Source: Pseudomonas sp. GM74 (GTDB taxonomy: Bacteria; Pseudomonadota; Gammaproteobacteria; Pseudomonadales; Pseudomonadaceae). From it: a stretch of 49,064 bases of DNA. The notes beneath the pieces were generated by a model. It made no database searches. It saw nothing but the letters and a program-made list of their open reading frames with translations, and had not been told where the DNA came from. Shown here in pieces: positions 16,393 to 25,587 of the stretch. Location: the NCBI RefSeq assembly GCF_000282455.1, contig NZ_AKJG01000110.1, positions 1 to 49,064 of the forward strand, in the 5' to 3' direction. Position 1 is the first letter of the stretch; every line of letters begins with the position of its first letter. A program made the position numbers and the translations under genes.

Positions 16393-16560
16393 GAGCAAGT
16401 TCGCTCCCACAGGTACTCAGTTCATCTGAAAGATTTCGATCGGCTGGCAGGCCGCCTTCGCGGGCAAGCCCGCTCCCACAGGTACTCAGTACATCTGAAA
16501 GGTTTCGGTCGGCTGGCAGGCAGCCTTCGCGGGCAAGCCCGCTCCCACAGGGGTTCGGCG
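16393..16560. repeat. Tandem 69-bp repeat carrying REP elements
   Basis: Two nearly identical 69-base units (16412-16480 and 16481-16549) run head to tail. Each contains a spacer (GTACTCAG...CATCTGAAAG...CGGCTGGCAGGC) and a REP (CGCGGGCAAGCCCGCTCCCA). A degenerate REP precedes them (16393-16412). This fills the 440-base gap before the convergent FAD gene; no gene is seen in the rest of it. Confidence 0.85.
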
Positions 16561-16605
16561 TACACAAACGCTTCTCACCACTCAACAGGCCGAGCAAATG
16601 GACGA

Positions 16606-18012
16606 CTAGCGCACCAGTCGCTCGGCCAGCGCCTTGGCCTGGCTCACCACGTCCGAGACGGCCGTACTTTCCCACCACATGCCGCGCAACGGCGGGCCTA
16701 TGGCAAACAGCCGGCTGGCGGGCTGCCCCTCTGCGCTCAGGACCGCGCCATCGACCTCTGCGGCGATGCCCAGGGCCAACGGCCCCGGTCGGACCAGGCC
16801 ACGGGCGAGCAGTTGCCGGGGCAACGGCCGCGCGACCCGGCGCCAGTCATATTCGATACCACTGGAGTTGATCAGGGCGCCAGCGCTGACGACACAGGTG
16901 TGTGCCTCACCGCGTCGCCGAAGGCGGATACTGACGCCGTCGCCCGCCGAACGCTCAAGTCCCTCGAACGAGGCGGCGTGAATACGTAACCGCCCTTCTT
17001 CATACAAACGCTCCACCAGTTCGGCACTCAGGGGTGACGAGCGGTGGTGATGGCTTTCCCACCACGGCCGCACATGCCGCACGAACTGTCGACGCTGCAC
17101 GTCCGTCGCCTGTTGCCACAAGCGACCGATGTGTGGCCGCACCGTGTTCAGTGGCGCCTGCCAGTCGATACCCTGGGCGATGGCGTCCCGACAGTGCCGA
17201 CGCAGTTCGCGCATCAACTGGCGAGGTGTGCGGATGCGCTGATCCTGCGCGAGAAAATCCACCCAGGCCGGTGGCTGGCGACGTACATGGGGCCGCAGGC
17301 CATGGCGGGAAAACACTTCGATGGGCCCGCGATGCCCGGCCTGATCCAGGGACACCACGGCGTCGACCATGGTCAGGCCCGAGCCGATGATCATGACCGT
17401 CGATTGCGGGTCGAGCCGCTGCATGGCCGCCACGTCCCACGGATCAAGGGCTGCAGCGTTCAAGCCGCAGGATCGGGTTTGTGGCGTGCACGCGGCGGGA
17501 AACATCCCGGTGGCCAAGACCGCAAAAGCGCCCTGCAAGCTTCGGCCATCACTCAAGGTCAACCGCACGGCGTCTGCATCGGCTTGCAAGTCGACCACTT
17601 CGGCCTGCACATGCTCGACCGTCGAACCGTTCAATGCGCCCAGCGCCTGCGCGTCTGCCAGGCGCTGGCGGGCGTACAGGCCGAAAATTCCCCGTGGCGG
17701 AAACAGTTCGCCGACCGGCACCTGCTGCTGATCCGATTCCGGCCAGCCGCCCGCTTCGATGTACTTGGTCAGCCATTGGGTAAAGTCGTCGGCGTTGTCC
17801 GGGTCGACACTCACCCGCGCCGCATTGCCATTGAGCGTATGGCCCAGTTCCACCGCGCTGTAGGCTACGCCCCGCCCCAACTCGGCCCGGGGCTCGATCA
17901 CCAGCACCCGGCACCGGCCCGGCCGGCGCATCAACTGCGCCGCCAGCATCGCGCCACTGAGGCCACCACCGACAATCAGGATGTCGGCGTCATTGGTCAA
18001 GCTATGGCCCAT
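16606..18012 (-). CDS. FAD/NAD(P)-binding oxidoreductase (YdhS-like)
   Basis: A 468-residue flavoprotein. The N-terminal dinucleotide fold is DILIVGGGLSGAMLAAQLMR, followed by the acidic strand end VLVIEPRAELGRGVAYS. A second nucleotide-binding region reads STVMIIGSGLTMVDAVVSLD. The pattern GRGVAYS plus HTLNGNAARVSV fits the FAD-NAD(P)-binding (NAD_binding_9) family of YdhS-like proteins, whose substrates are not established. Fifteen bases separate it from the upstream XRE-cupin gene, which is on the same strand, so they are probably co-transcribed. Confidence 0.8.
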   Translation of the reverse strand: MGHSLTNDADILIVGGGLSGAMLAAQLMRRPGRCRVLVIEPRAELGRGVAYSAVELGHTLNGNAARVSVDPDNADDFTQWLTKYIEAGGWPESDQQQVPVGELFPPRGIFGLYARQRLADAQALGALNGSTVEHVQAEVVDLQADADAVRLTLSDGRSLQGAFAVLATGMFPAACTPQTRSCGLNAAALDPWDVAAMQRLDPQSTVMIIGSGLTMVDAVVSLDQAGHRGPIEVFSRHGLRPHVRRQPPAWVDFLAQDQRIRTPRQLMRELRRHCRDAIAQGIDWQAPLNTVRPHIGRLWQQATDVQRRQFVRHVRPWWESHHHRSSPLSAELVERLYEEGRLRIHAASFEGLERSAGDGVSIRLRRRGEAHTCVVSAGALINSSGIEYDWRRVARPLPRQLLARGLVRPGPLALGIAAEVDGAVLSAEGQPASRLFAIGPPLRGMWWESTAVSDVVSQAKALAERLVR

Positions 18013-18026
18013 CGTTCACTCCCTGT

Positions 18027-18602
18027 TTAGATCACCACATTACGCACAAACTTCGCCGCCACCGCCCCGTCGTTGCGATAACAGTGCGGCTGGTTGCTGG
18101 CGAACATGAAGAATTCACCCGCCGCGATACTCTGCGGCTGGTCGCCTAGCATAACGGTCAGGCAGCCTTCGAAGACATAAATCTGCTCGCTCCAGCCATC
18201 GGCGTCCGGCTCCGACGGATACACCTCGCCCGGTTGCAGGCACCATTCCCACTGCTCGACTTCGCGGCTGGCCTGGGCCTTGGAGAGCAACACCGCCCTG
18301 CTGCCGGGAATCGTGCCGGTCCAGGCAAGCTCGTTGATACGGCTGGGATCCCGGGCGTCGGGCGCCTGGATCAAATCACTGAAGGCAACGTCGAGGGCTT
18401 CGGCGACGCGGTCGAGGGTGGTCAGGCTGACGTTCTTTTCCCCCGCCTCGATCGCTACCAGCATTCGACGGCTGACACCGGACTTTTCCGCCAGCGCCGT
18501 CTGGCTCAAGTCGGCGGCATGACGCAATCGGCGGACATTTTGACTGACGTGCTGGAGGACCGATGCCCGTTGGGTAGAATCTTTGTGCACTATATTGCTC
18601 AC
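18027..18602 (-). CDS. XRE-family regulator with cupin domain
   Basis: A 191-residue regulator. An N-terminal HTH_3 domain (about 10-70: NVRRLRHAADLSQTALAEKS, GVSRRMLVAIEAGEKNVS) is joined to a C-terminal cupin (about 110-190: VYPSEPDADGWSEQIYVFEG, AAGEFFMFASNQPHCYRND). The probable start is GTG at 18602 or GTG at 18590; no strong ribosome site is visible, and the upstream open frame to 19037 overlaps the divergent EamA gene and is not coding. In this family the cupin senses a small amino-acid-like ligand and the protein represses a neighbouring exporter. A perfect palindrome lies in the shared control region. Confidence 0.83.
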   Translation of the reverse strand: MSNIVHKDSTQRASVLQHVSQNVRRLRHAADLSQTALAEKSGVSRRMLVAIEAGEKNVSLTTLDRVAEALDVAFSDLIQAPDARDPSRINELAWTGTIPGSRAVLLSKAQASREVEQWEWCLQPGEVYPSEPDADGWSEQIYVFEGCLTVMLGDQPQSIAAGEFFMFASNQPHCYRNDGAVAAKFVRNVVI

Positions 18603-18615
18603 TGAGTAGGGTTGG

Positions 18616-18627
18616 GCAGTATACTGC
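18616..18627. promoter_or_regulatory. Perfect palindrome in XRE/EamA divergent promoter
   Basis: GCAGTATACTGC is a perfect 12-bp palindrome 13 bases before the regulator start and about 57 bases before the exporter start. It is a natural candidate operator for the XRE-cupin protein controlling both genes. Confidence 0.5.
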
Positions 18628-18683
18628 GCAACATTCGACGCATTGTGCGTCCCCCTCCAGTAGCGTGCAAGGTCATGACGTCG

Positions 18684-19610
18684 ATGAACTCCCCAAAGGC
18701 TTCCTCCCGCTTTACAAGGTTCAGCAAGGCCGAATGTGTGCTGGTGCTGATCACCATGGTCTGGGGCGGTACCTTCCTGCTGGTACAGCATGCGATGACC
18801 GTCAGCGGCCCGATGTTTTTCGTCGGCCTGCGCTTTGCCGCCGCCGCTTGCATCGTCGCCCTGTTTTCCTGGCGTCACCTGCGCGACCTGACCCTGTTCG
18901 AACTCAAGGCCGGGGCGTTCATCGGCGTGGCCATCATGCTCGGTTACGGCTTGCAGACGGTCGGGTTGCAGAGTATTCCCAGCAGCCAATCGGCATTCAT
19001 TACCGCGCTGTATGTCCCGTTTGTGCCGTTGCTGCAATGGCTGGTGCTGGGGCGGCGTCCGGGGTTGATGCCGAGCATCGGCATCATGCTGGCCTTTACC
19101 GGCTTGATGCTACTGTCCGGGCCGTCCGGTGCGTCGTTCAATTTCAGCCCCGGTGAAATCGCCACCTTGATCAGCGCCGTGGCCATTGCGGCGGAGATCA
19201 TCCTGATCAGCACCTATGCCGGCCAGGTCGATGTGCGCCGGGTGACGGTGGTGCAACTGGCCGTCACTTCGGCGCTGTCGTTCCTGATGGTGGTGCCGAC
19301 CAACGAGGCCATACCGGACTTCTCCTGGTTGCTGCTGTGCAGCGCGCTGGGTCTTGGGGCGGCAAGCGCGGCGATTCAGGTGGCGATGAACTGGGCGCAG
19401 AAAAGCGTGTCACCGACCCGCGCCACATTGATCTATGCCGGCGAGCCGGTATGGGCCGGGATTGTCGGGCGCATTGCCGGGGAGCGCTTGCCGGCCATTG
19501 CCCTGGTCGGGGCCGGGTTGATTGTGGCGGCGGTGATCGTCAGTGAGCTGAAGACCAAGGGTAAGGCTGCTGCGGTAGAAGAAGAGCTGGAGCGGGAAAC
19601 ACAGGGTTGA
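18684..19610 (+). CDS. EamA-family (DMT superfamily) metabolite exporter
   Basis: A 308-residue integral membrane protein with about ten transmembrane helices in two EamA repeats (about 18-150 and 160-295). Recognisable parts are VLITMVWGGTFLLVQHAM, SSQSAFITALYVPFVPLLQW and PTRATLIYAGEPVWAGIVG. Members of the drug/metabolite transporter superfamily usually export amino acids or other small metabolites. I chose the ATG at 18684 (AAGG 11 bases upstream); the ATG at 18675 is too close to that site, and the frame is open to 18612. It is divergent from the XRE-cupin gene, a pairing that suggests ligand-controlled export. Confidence 0.82.
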   Translation: MNSPKASSRFTRFSKAECVLVLITMVWGGTFLLVQHAMTVSGPMFFVGLRFAAAACIVALFSWRHLRDLTLFELKAGAFIGVAIMLGYGLQTVGLQSIPSSQSAFITALYVPFVPLLQWLVLGRRPGLMPSIGIMLAFTGLMLLSGPSGASFNFSPGEIATLISAVAIAAEIILISTYAGQVDVRRVTVVQLAVTSALSFLMVVPTNEAIPDFSWLLLCSALGLGAASAAIQVAMNWAQKSVSPTRATLIYAGEPVWAGIVGRIAGERLPAIALVGAGLIVAAVIVSELKTKGKAAAVEEELERETQG

Positions 19611-19643
19611 ACCGCTAATTCAGCGGTGCATGATCGATTGCTT

Positions 19644-19736
19644 TCGCGGGCAAGCCCGCTCCCACAGGGTTCTGCGGTGTGCACACCGTTTTGTGTACAT
19701 CCACAAACTCTGTGGGAGCGGGCTTGCCCGCGATGG
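19644..19736. repeat. Inverted REP pair (BIME-like)
   Basis: Two REP copies in opposite orientation (about 19644-19669 and 19710-19736). Between them lies a perfect 14-base palindrome, CGGTGTGCACACCG. The pair sits between the exporter gene and the mrp promoter. The remaining intergenic sequence to 19823 shows no gene. Confidence 0.85.
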
Positions 19737-19823
19737 CGTCCGAGAGGTTAAACCCAACCCTCTGAAACAAGGATAAACAGGGCTTTTCCGTCTACCGTGT
19801 AGGATTCTGCGACAGCTTGGCGT

Positions 19824-19852
19824 TTGGTGATCCAGGAGCTGGCACGTATGAT
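19824..19852 (+). promoter_or_regulatory. Sigma-70 promoter of the mrp operon
   Basis: TTGGTG (19824-19829) and TATGAT (19847-19852) are 17 bases apart, an excellent housekeeping promoter fit. The predicted start near 19859 gives a short leader of about 24 bases before mrpA. The ribosome site (AGAAG) is weak. Confidence 0.65.
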
Positions 19853-19882
19853 GCTTCACAAACTTCCGCAGATTAGAAGCCT

Positions 19883-22801
19883 ATGTCCCTGATAGTTCTA
19901 CTGCTTCTGCCTTTCATAGGCAGCTGTTTGGCGGCCGTGTTGCCGCACAATGCCCGTAACGCCGAATCCCTGCTGGCTGGCCTGATCGCCCTGATCGGTA
20001 CCGTTCAGGTCGCCTTCCTGTACCCGCGGATCGCCCATGGCGGCGTCATTCGCGAAGAGTTTTCATGGCTGCCCAGCCTGGGCCTGGACTTCGTCCTGCG
20101 CATGGACGGTTTCGCCTGGCTGTTCTCCATGCTGGTGCTGGGCATCGGCACCCTGGTTTCGCTGTACGCCCGCTACTACATGTCGCCGAACGATCCGGTG
20201 CCGCGATTCTTCGCGTTTTTCCTGGCCTTCATGGGCGCCATGCTTGGGCTGGTAATCTCCGGCAACCTGATCCAGATCGTTTTTTTCTGGGAGCTGACCA
20301 GCCTCTTCTCGTTCCTGCTGATCGGCTACTGGCACCATCGCGCCGATGCCCGGCGCGGTGCCTACATGGCGCTGATGGTGACCGGTGCGGGCGGTTTGTG
20401 CCTGCTGGCGGGGGTCATGCTGCTCGGCCATGTAGTCGGCAGCTATGACCTGGACAAGGTCCTGGCCGCCGGCGACCTGATTCGTGCCCATGCCCTCTAC
20501 CCGATCCTGTTGCCCCTGATCCTGATCGGCGCACTGAGCAAAAGTGCGCAATTTCCCTTTCACTTCTGGCTACCCCACGCCATGGCCGCGCCGACGCCCG
20601 TGTCGGCGTATTTGCATTCGGCGACCATGGTCAAGGCCGGGGTCTTCCTGCTCGCGCGGCTATGGCCCTCGCTGTCGGGCAGTGAAGAATGGTTCTACAT
20701 CGTCAGTGGCGCCGGTGCCTGCACCCTGTTGCTCGGGGCGTATTGCGCGATGTTCCAGAACGACCTCAAGGGATTGCTGGCCTACTCGACCATCAGCCAT
20801 CTGGGCCTGATCACCCTGTTGCTCGGCTTGAACAGCCCGCTGGCCGCCGTCGCCGCGGTGTTCCACATTCTCAACCACGCGACGTTCAAGGCCTCGTTGT
20901 TCATGGCCGCCGGGATCATCGACCACGAAAGCGGCACCCGCGATATCCGCAAACTCAGCGGCCTGTACAAGCTGATGCCGTTTACCGCCACCCTGGCCAT
21001 GGTCGCCAGCGCCTCGATGGCCGGCGTGCCGTTGCTCAACGGTTTCCTTTCCAAAGAGATGTTTTTCGCCGAAACCGTGTTCATCAATGCCACGCGCTGG
21101 GTCGAACTGAGCCTGCCGATCGTGGCAACGATTGCCGGTACCTTCAGCGTGGCTTACTCCCTGCGTTTCACCGTGGATGTGTTCTTCGGCCCGCCCGCGA
21201 CCGACCTGCCCCACACGCCCCACGAGCCACCGCGCTGGATGCGCGCGCCGGTCGAATTGCTGGTGTTCGCCTGCCTGCTGGTGGGGATCTTCCCCGCCCA
21301 GATAGTCGGCCCGCTGCTCGCGGCGGCGGCGCAACCGGTGGTTGGCGGCACGCTGCCCGAGTACAGCCTGGCCATCTGGCATGGCCTGAACGCGCCGATG
21401 ATCATGAGCCTGATCGCCTTGTCCTGCGGCTCCGTGCTCTACCTGCTGCTGCGCAATCAATTCAAGCGCGGGCGTTTCGACCGCCCGCCCGTCATCGGGC
21501 GCCTGGACGGCAAGCACCTGTTCGAATACGCGCTGGTCGCCATCATGCGCCTGGCCCGTCGCCTGGAACCGCGGATCGGCACCAAACGCCTGCAAATGCA
21601 GTTGTTCCTGTTGGTACTCGCCGCCGTGCTGGCCGGGCTGATTCCCATGTTGCACAGCAGTCTTCACTGGGGTGACCGGCCGAAAATCCCGGGGTCGATC
21701 GTCTTCGTCACCTTGTGGTTGCTGGCCATCGCCTGCGCCCTTGGCGCGGCCTATCAGGCCAAGTACCACCGGCTCGCGGCCCTGACCATGGTCAGCGTCT
21801 GCGGCCTGATGACCTGCGTCACCTTCGTCTGGTTTTCCGCGCCGGACCTGGCCCTGACACAACTGGCGGTCGAAGTGGTGACCACGGTGCTGATCCTGCT
21901 CGGCCTGCGCTGGCTGCCACGCCGGATCGAAGAAGTCTCGCCTTTGCCCGGCAGCTTGCGTCGGGCGCGGGTACGGCGTGTCCGCGACTTGCTGCTGTCG
22001 ACCTCGGTCGGTGTCGGCATGGCATTGCTGGCCTACGCCATGCTGACGCGCCAGACCCCCAACGATATTTCCTCCTTCTACCTCAGTCGCGCCTTGCCCG
22101 AAGGCGGCGGCAGCAACGTGGTCAACGTGATGCTGGTGGACTTCCGTGGTTTCGACACCCTCGGTGAAATCACCGTGCTGGTGGCGGTGGCCCTGACCGT
22201 GTACGCCCTGCTACGCCGCTTCCGTCCGCCGAAAGAAAGCCTGCAACTGCCGGCCCAGCAACGCTTGCTCGCACCGGATGTGGTCACCGACCTGGTCAAC
22301 CCGCGTCACGCCAGCGACACCGCGCTCGGTTTCATGATGGTACCGGCGGTGCTGGTGCGCCTGCTGTTGCCGGTGGCGCTGGTGGTGTCGTTCTACCTGT
22401 TCATGCGCGGGCACAATCAACCGGGCGGCGGCTTTGTCGCCGGGCTGGTGATGTCGGTGGCGTTCATCCTGCAATACATGGTCGCCGGCACGCAGTGGGT
22501 CGAGGCGCAAATGAGCCTGCGGCCACTGCGCTGGATGGGTACGGGACTGATGATTGCCACCGCCACGGGGCTGGGTGCGATGCTGGTCGGCTATCCATTC
22601 CTGACCACCCACACCTGGCATTTCTCGTTGCCGCTGCTGGGTGACATTCACCTGGCCAGCGCGCTGTTCTTCGACATCGGTGTGTACGGCGTGGTGGTCG
22701 GCTCGACCCTGTTGATCCTCACCGCCCTTGCCCACCAATCGGTGCGCGGCCACAAAACCGCTGCCCAGCCCAAATCCGTTACCGCCAAGGGAGCCGTCTG
22801 A
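19883..22801 (+). CDS. mrpA: Mrp Na+(K+)/H+ antiporter subunit A, fused to subunit B
   Basis: A 972-residue multi-spanning membrane protein, the largest Mrp subunit, related to complex I NuoL/NuoM. The proton-path residues of the family are present: Glu137 in FFWELTS, Lys220 in GALSKSAQFPFHFWLPHAM, Lys251 and the Lys of NHATFKAS. The C-terminal 160 residues form an MnhB domain (RGHNQPGGGFVAGLV), so subunit B is fused to A, as in the six-gene (group 2) Mrp operons of Pseudomonas, also named sha or pha. The complex expels Na+ or K+ in exchange for protons, supporting alkali and salt tolerance. It starts the operon and overlaps mrpC by one base. Confidence 0.93.
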   Translation: MSLIVLLLLPFIGSCLAAVLPHNARNAESLLAGLIALIGTVQVAFLYPRIAHGGVIREEFSWLPSLGLDFVLRMDGFAWLFSMLVLGIGTLVSLYARYYMSPNDPVPRFFAFFLAFMGAMLGLVISGNLIQIVFFWELTSLFSFLLIGYWHHRADARRGAYMALMVTGAGGLCLLAGVMLLGHVVGSYDLDKVLAAGDLIRAHALYPILLPLILIGALSKSAQFPFHFWLPHAMAAPTPVSAYLHSATMVKAGVFLLARLWPSLSGSEEWFYIVSGAGACTLLLGAYCAMFQNDLKGLLAYSTISHLGLITLLLGLNSPLAAVAAVFHILNHATFKASLFMAAGIIDHESGTRDIRKLSGLYKLMPFTATLAMVASASMAGVPLLNGFLSKEMFFAETVFINATRWVELSLPIVATIAGTFSVAYSLRFTVDVFFGPPATDLPHTPHEPPRWMRAPVELLVFACLLVGIFPAQIVGPLLAAAAQPVVGGTLPEYSLAIWHGLNAPMIMSLIALSCGSVLYLLLRNQFKRGRFDRPPVIGRLDGKHLFEYALVAIMRLARRLEPRIGTKRLQMQLFLLVLAAVLAGLIPMLHSSLHWGDRPKIPGSIVFVTLWLLAIACALGAAYQAKYHRLAALTMVSVCGLMTCVTFVWFSAPDLALTQLAVEVVTTVLILLGLRWLPRRIEEVSPLPGSLRRARVRRVRDLLLSTSVGVGMALLAYAMLTRQTPNDISSFYLSRALPEGGGSNVVNVMLVDFRGFDTLGEITVLVAVALTVYALLRRFRPPKESLQLPAQQRLLAPDVVTDLVNPRHASDTALGFMMVPAVLVRLLLPVALVVSFYLFMRGHNQPGGGFVAGLVMSVAFILQYMVAGTQWVEAQMSLRPLRWMGTGLMIATATGLGAMLVGYPFLTTHTWHFSLPLLGDIHLASALFFDIGVYGVVVGSTLLILTALAHQSVRGHKTAAQPKSVTAKGAV

Positions 22802-23145
22802 TGGAAGAAGTCATCGCAATCGCCATCGGCGTGCTGGCCGCGTCCGGCGTCTGGCTGATCCTGCGCCCACGGACGTTCCAGGTGGTCATGGGCCTGTGCC
22901 TGCTGTCCTATGGCGTCAATCTGTTCATCTTCAGCATGGGCAGCCTGTTCATCGGCAAGGAACCGATCATCAAGGACGGCGTGCCGCAGGATCTTCTGCA
23001 CTACACCGACCCATTGCCGCAGGCACTGGTGCTGACGGCTATCGTCATCAGCTTCGCCATGACCGCGCTGTTCCTGGTGGTGCTGCTGGCCTCCCGGGGC
23101 CTGACCGGCACCGACCATGTGGATGGCCGGGAGCCCAAAGAATGA
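22801..23145 (+). CDS. mrpC: Mrp antiporter subunit C
   Basis: A 114-residue NuoK-like membrane protein with three helices. The family pattern is clear: MGLCLLSYGVNLFIFSMG followed by DPLPQALVLTAIVISFAMTA. It is of normal length for MrpC. The start overlaps the mrpA stop (TGATG) and its own stop overlaps the mrpD start, so translation is coupled. The subunit is required for assembly of the Mrp membrane complex. Confidence 0.93.
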   Translation: MEEVIAIAIGVLAASGVWLILRPRTFQVVMGLCLLSYGVNLFIFSMGSLFIGKEPIIKDGVPQDLLHYTDPLPQALVLTAIVISFAMTALFLVVLLASRGLTGTDHVDGREPKE

Positions 23146-24827
23146 TGGCGATGACTCACCTGATCGTCGCGCCCATTCTGCTGCCGCTGCTGACTGCCGC
23201 AATCATGCTGATGCTTGGCGAAAAGCACCGGCCGCTCAAGGCCAGGATCAATCTGTTCTCCAGCCTGCTCGGGCTGGGCATTGCCGTGGCGTTGTTGCAA
23301 TGGACACAAACCACCGGCGTGCCCGGCTCCATCGGCGTGTATCTGCCGAGCAACTGGCAAGTGCCGTTCGGCCTGGTGCTGGTGGTCGATCGCCTGTCGG
23401 CGCTGATGCTGGTGCTGACCGGCATTATCGGCGTCAGCGCCCTGCTGTTTGCCATGGCCCGTTGGGACAGCGCAGGTTCGAGTTTTCACGCGCTGTTCCA
23501 GATCCAGTTGATGGGCCTTTACGGTGCGTTCCTCACCGCCGACCTGTTCAACCTGTTCGTGTTCTTCGAAGTGCTGCTGGCCGCGTCCTACGGCTTGATG
23601 CTCCACGGCTCGGGCCGGGCGCGGGTGTCGTCGGGGCTGCATTACATCTCGATCAACTTGTTGGCCTCGTCGCTGTTCCTGATTGGCGCGGCGCTGATCT
23701 ATGGGGTCACCGGCACACTGAACATGGCCGACCTGGCGGTAAAAATCCCGCTGGTGACCGAAGCTGATCGCGGCTTGCTTCACGCCGGCGCGGGGATCCT
23801 GGCCGTCGCGTTCCTGGCCAAGGCCGGCATGTGGCCGCTGAACTTCTGGCTGGTGCCGGCGTACTCCTCGGCCAGCGCGCCGGTGGCGGCAATGTTCGCG
23901 ATCATGACCAAGGTCGGCGTCTACACCTTGCTGCGCCTGTGGACGCTGCTGTTCTCCGCCCAGGCCGGGGCATCGGCGTTCTTTGCCGGCGACTGGCTGA
24001 TCTACGGCGGCATGGCGACCATCGTCTGCGCCGCCATTGCGATCCTCGCCGCGCAACGCCTGGAACGCATGGCCAGCCTGAGCATCCTGGTATCGGCGGG
24101 CATTCTGTTGTCGACCATCGGTTTCGCCCAGCCGAACCTGGTCGGCGCGGCGCTGTTCTATCTGTTCAGCTCGACCCTGGCGTTGAGCGCGCTGTTCCTG
24201 CTGGCCGAGCTGATCGAACGCTCGCGTTCGGCCAACGAAATCCAGCTCGAAGATGAAACCGAACTGCTGCCCCGCCCACTGGAATCCCTGCATCCACCCA
24301 AAGGCACCAACCTCGACGACGACCAGAAAGCCGTGGTCGGCCAGGTGATTCCCTGGACCATGGCGTTTCTCGGACTGAGCTTCATCGCCTGCGCCTTGCT
24401 GATCATCGGTATGCCGCCGCTCTCCGGTTTTATCGGCAAACTCGGGTTGATCGGTGCCCTGCTCAATCCGCTCGGCCTGGGCAACAGCGGCGACACACCG
24501 GTTTCCAACGCCGCGTGGGGCCTGTTGGTGTTGTTGATTGTGTCCGGGCTGGCGTCGCTGATCGCCTTCTCGCGCCTGGGCATCCAGCGCTTCTGGACGC
24601 CAGCGGAACGGCCATCGCCCCTGTTGCGACGCCTTGAATGCATACCGATCTTCGCCCTGCTGGGCCTGAGCATTGCGCTGACCTTCAAGGCCGACCCGTT
24701 GCTGCGCTACACCCAGGCCGCCGCCGATGCCTTGTACAACCCCCAGCAATACGTGATGGCGGTGCTCGACACGCGCGTCGTACCGAACCCGTCGGCCGCA
24801 GCGGCCCCGCAGGAGGTGCAACCATGA
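23142..24827 (+). CDS. mrpD: Mrp antiporter subunit D
   Basis: A 561-residue NuoN/NuoM-like membrane protein and the second proton-translocating subunit. Glu143 in FVFFEVLLAAS and Lys227 in AFLAKAGMWPLNFWL are the conserved charged residues in the membrane. I placed the start at ATG 23142 (ATGATG), with GGGAG eight bases before it and a four-base ATGA overlap with mrpC; the frame is open to 22728, but that extension is the shadow of mrpA and mrpC. It is slightly longer than many MrpD proteins, with a charged loop near residues 370-400 (IQLEDETELLPRPLE). Confidence 0.93.
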   Translation: MMAMTHLIVAPILLPLLTAAIMLMLGEKHRPLKARINLFSSLLGLGIAVALLQWTQTTGVPGSIGVYLPSNWQVPFGLVLVVDRLSALMLVLTGIIGVSALLFAMARWDSAGSSFHALFQIQLMGLYGAFLTADLFNLFVFFEVLLAASYGLMLHGSGRARVSSGLHYISINLLASSLFLIGAALIYGVTGTLNMADLAVKIPLVTEADRGLLHAGAGILAVAFLAKAGMWPLNFWLVPAYSSASAPVAAMFAIMTKVGVYTLLRLWTLLFSAQAGASAFFAGDWLIYGGMATIVCAAIAILAAQRLERMASLSILVSAGILLSTIGFAQPNLVGAALFYLFSSTLALSALFLLAELIERSRSANEIQLEDETELLPRPLESLHPPKGTNLDDDQKAVVGQVIPWTMAFLGLSFIACALLIIGMPPLSGFIGKLGLIGALLNPLGLGNSGDTPVSNAAWGLLVLLIVSGLASLIAFSRLGIQRFWTPAERPSPLLRRLECIPIFALLGLSIALTFKADPLLRYTQAAADALYNPQQYVMAVLDTRVVPNPSAAAAPQEVQP

Positions 24828-25312
24828 AGCACCTGTTTCCGGCACCCTTGCTGTCGCTGGCCTTGTGGTTGCTGTGGCTGTTGCTGAACCTGTCGACAAG
24901 CCCCGGCAATTTGCTGCTGGGTGCCGTGCTGGGGTTCTGGGCGCCATTGATGATGCGCAGGCTGCGTCCGCTGCCGGTGCGTATCCGTCGCCCCTGGGTA
25001 ATCCTGCGCCTGGTCCTTCTGGTCGGGCGCGATGTGCTGGTGTCCAACCTCGCCGTGGCCTGGAGCGTGCTCAATGCCGGTCGCCGCCCGCCCCGCTCGC
25101 AATTCATCAAGGTGCCGCTGGACCTGCGTGACGCCAACGGCCTGGCCGCGCTGTCGATGATCACTACGGTGGTGCCGGGTACGGTCTGGTCGGAGCTGGC
25201 ACTGGATCGCAGCATTCTGCTGTTGCACGTCTTCGACCTGGAGGACGAGGCGCTGTTCATCCAGCACTTCAAGGCGACCTACGAACGTCCGCTGATGGAG
25301 ATCTTCGAATGA
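24824..25312 (+). CDS. mrpE: Mrp antiporter subunit E
   Basis: A 162-residue membrane protein with two N-terminal helices (LLSLALWLLWLLLNLS, NLLLGAVLGFWAPLM) and the cytoplasmic MNHE domain (ALSMITTVVPGTVWSELALD, the family signature). The start has AGGAGG six bases before it and the ATG overlaps the mrpD stop (ATGA). MrpE is thought to be peripheral to the proton path but needed for normal complex levels. Confidence 0.92.
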   Translation: MKHLFPAPLLSLALWLLWLLLNLSTSPGNLLLGAVLGFWAPLMMRRLRPLPVRIRRPWVILRLVLLVGRDVLVSNLAVAWSVLNAGRRPPRSQFIKVPLDLRDANGLAALSMITTVVPGTVWSELALDRSILLLHVFDLEDEALFIQHFKATYERPLMEIFE

Positions 25313-25587
25313 GCCCCTTGCTGTCGAACGCGATCCTGCTGAGTCTGTTCTTCTTTTCCCTGGCGATGATCCTGACCCTGATCCGCCTGTTCAAGGGGCC
25401 GTCGGCCCAGGACCGGGTTCTGGCGCTGGACTATCTGTACATCGTCGCGATGCTGATGATGCTGGCGCTGGGTATTCGTTATGCCAGTGACACTTACTTC
25501 GAGGCGGCGCTGCTGATCGCACTGTTCGGTTTCGTCGGCTCGTTCGCCCTGGCGAAATTCCTGCTGCGCGGTGAGGTGATCGAATGA
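25309..25587 (+). CDS. mrpF: Mrp antiporter subunit F
   Basis: A 92-residue protein with three transmembrane helices. Family features are LTLIRLFKGPSAQDRVLALD and ALLIALFGFVGSFALAKF. The start overlaps the mrpE stop by four bases (ATGA). The length is normal for MrpF/PhaF. Confidence 0.92.
   Translation: MSPLLSNAILLSLFFFSLAMILTLIRLFKGPSAQDRVLALDYLYIVAMLMMLALGIRYASDTYFEAALLIALFGFVGSFALAKFLLRGEVIE

Noticed and set aside
16393..16560. CRISPR array
   Set aside because: The repeats are REP palindromes with near-identical 69-base units, not short repeats with unrelated spacers, and no cas genes are present.
20660..21862. 400-residue minus-strand frame inside mrpA
   Set aside because: A high-GC shadow of mrpA; low-complexity Gln/Arg-rich product and no ribosome site.
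23001..24947. 648-residue minus-strand frame over mrpD
   Set aside because: Shadow of mrpC, mrpD and mrpE; the product is Gln/Arg/His-rich without recognisable domain.
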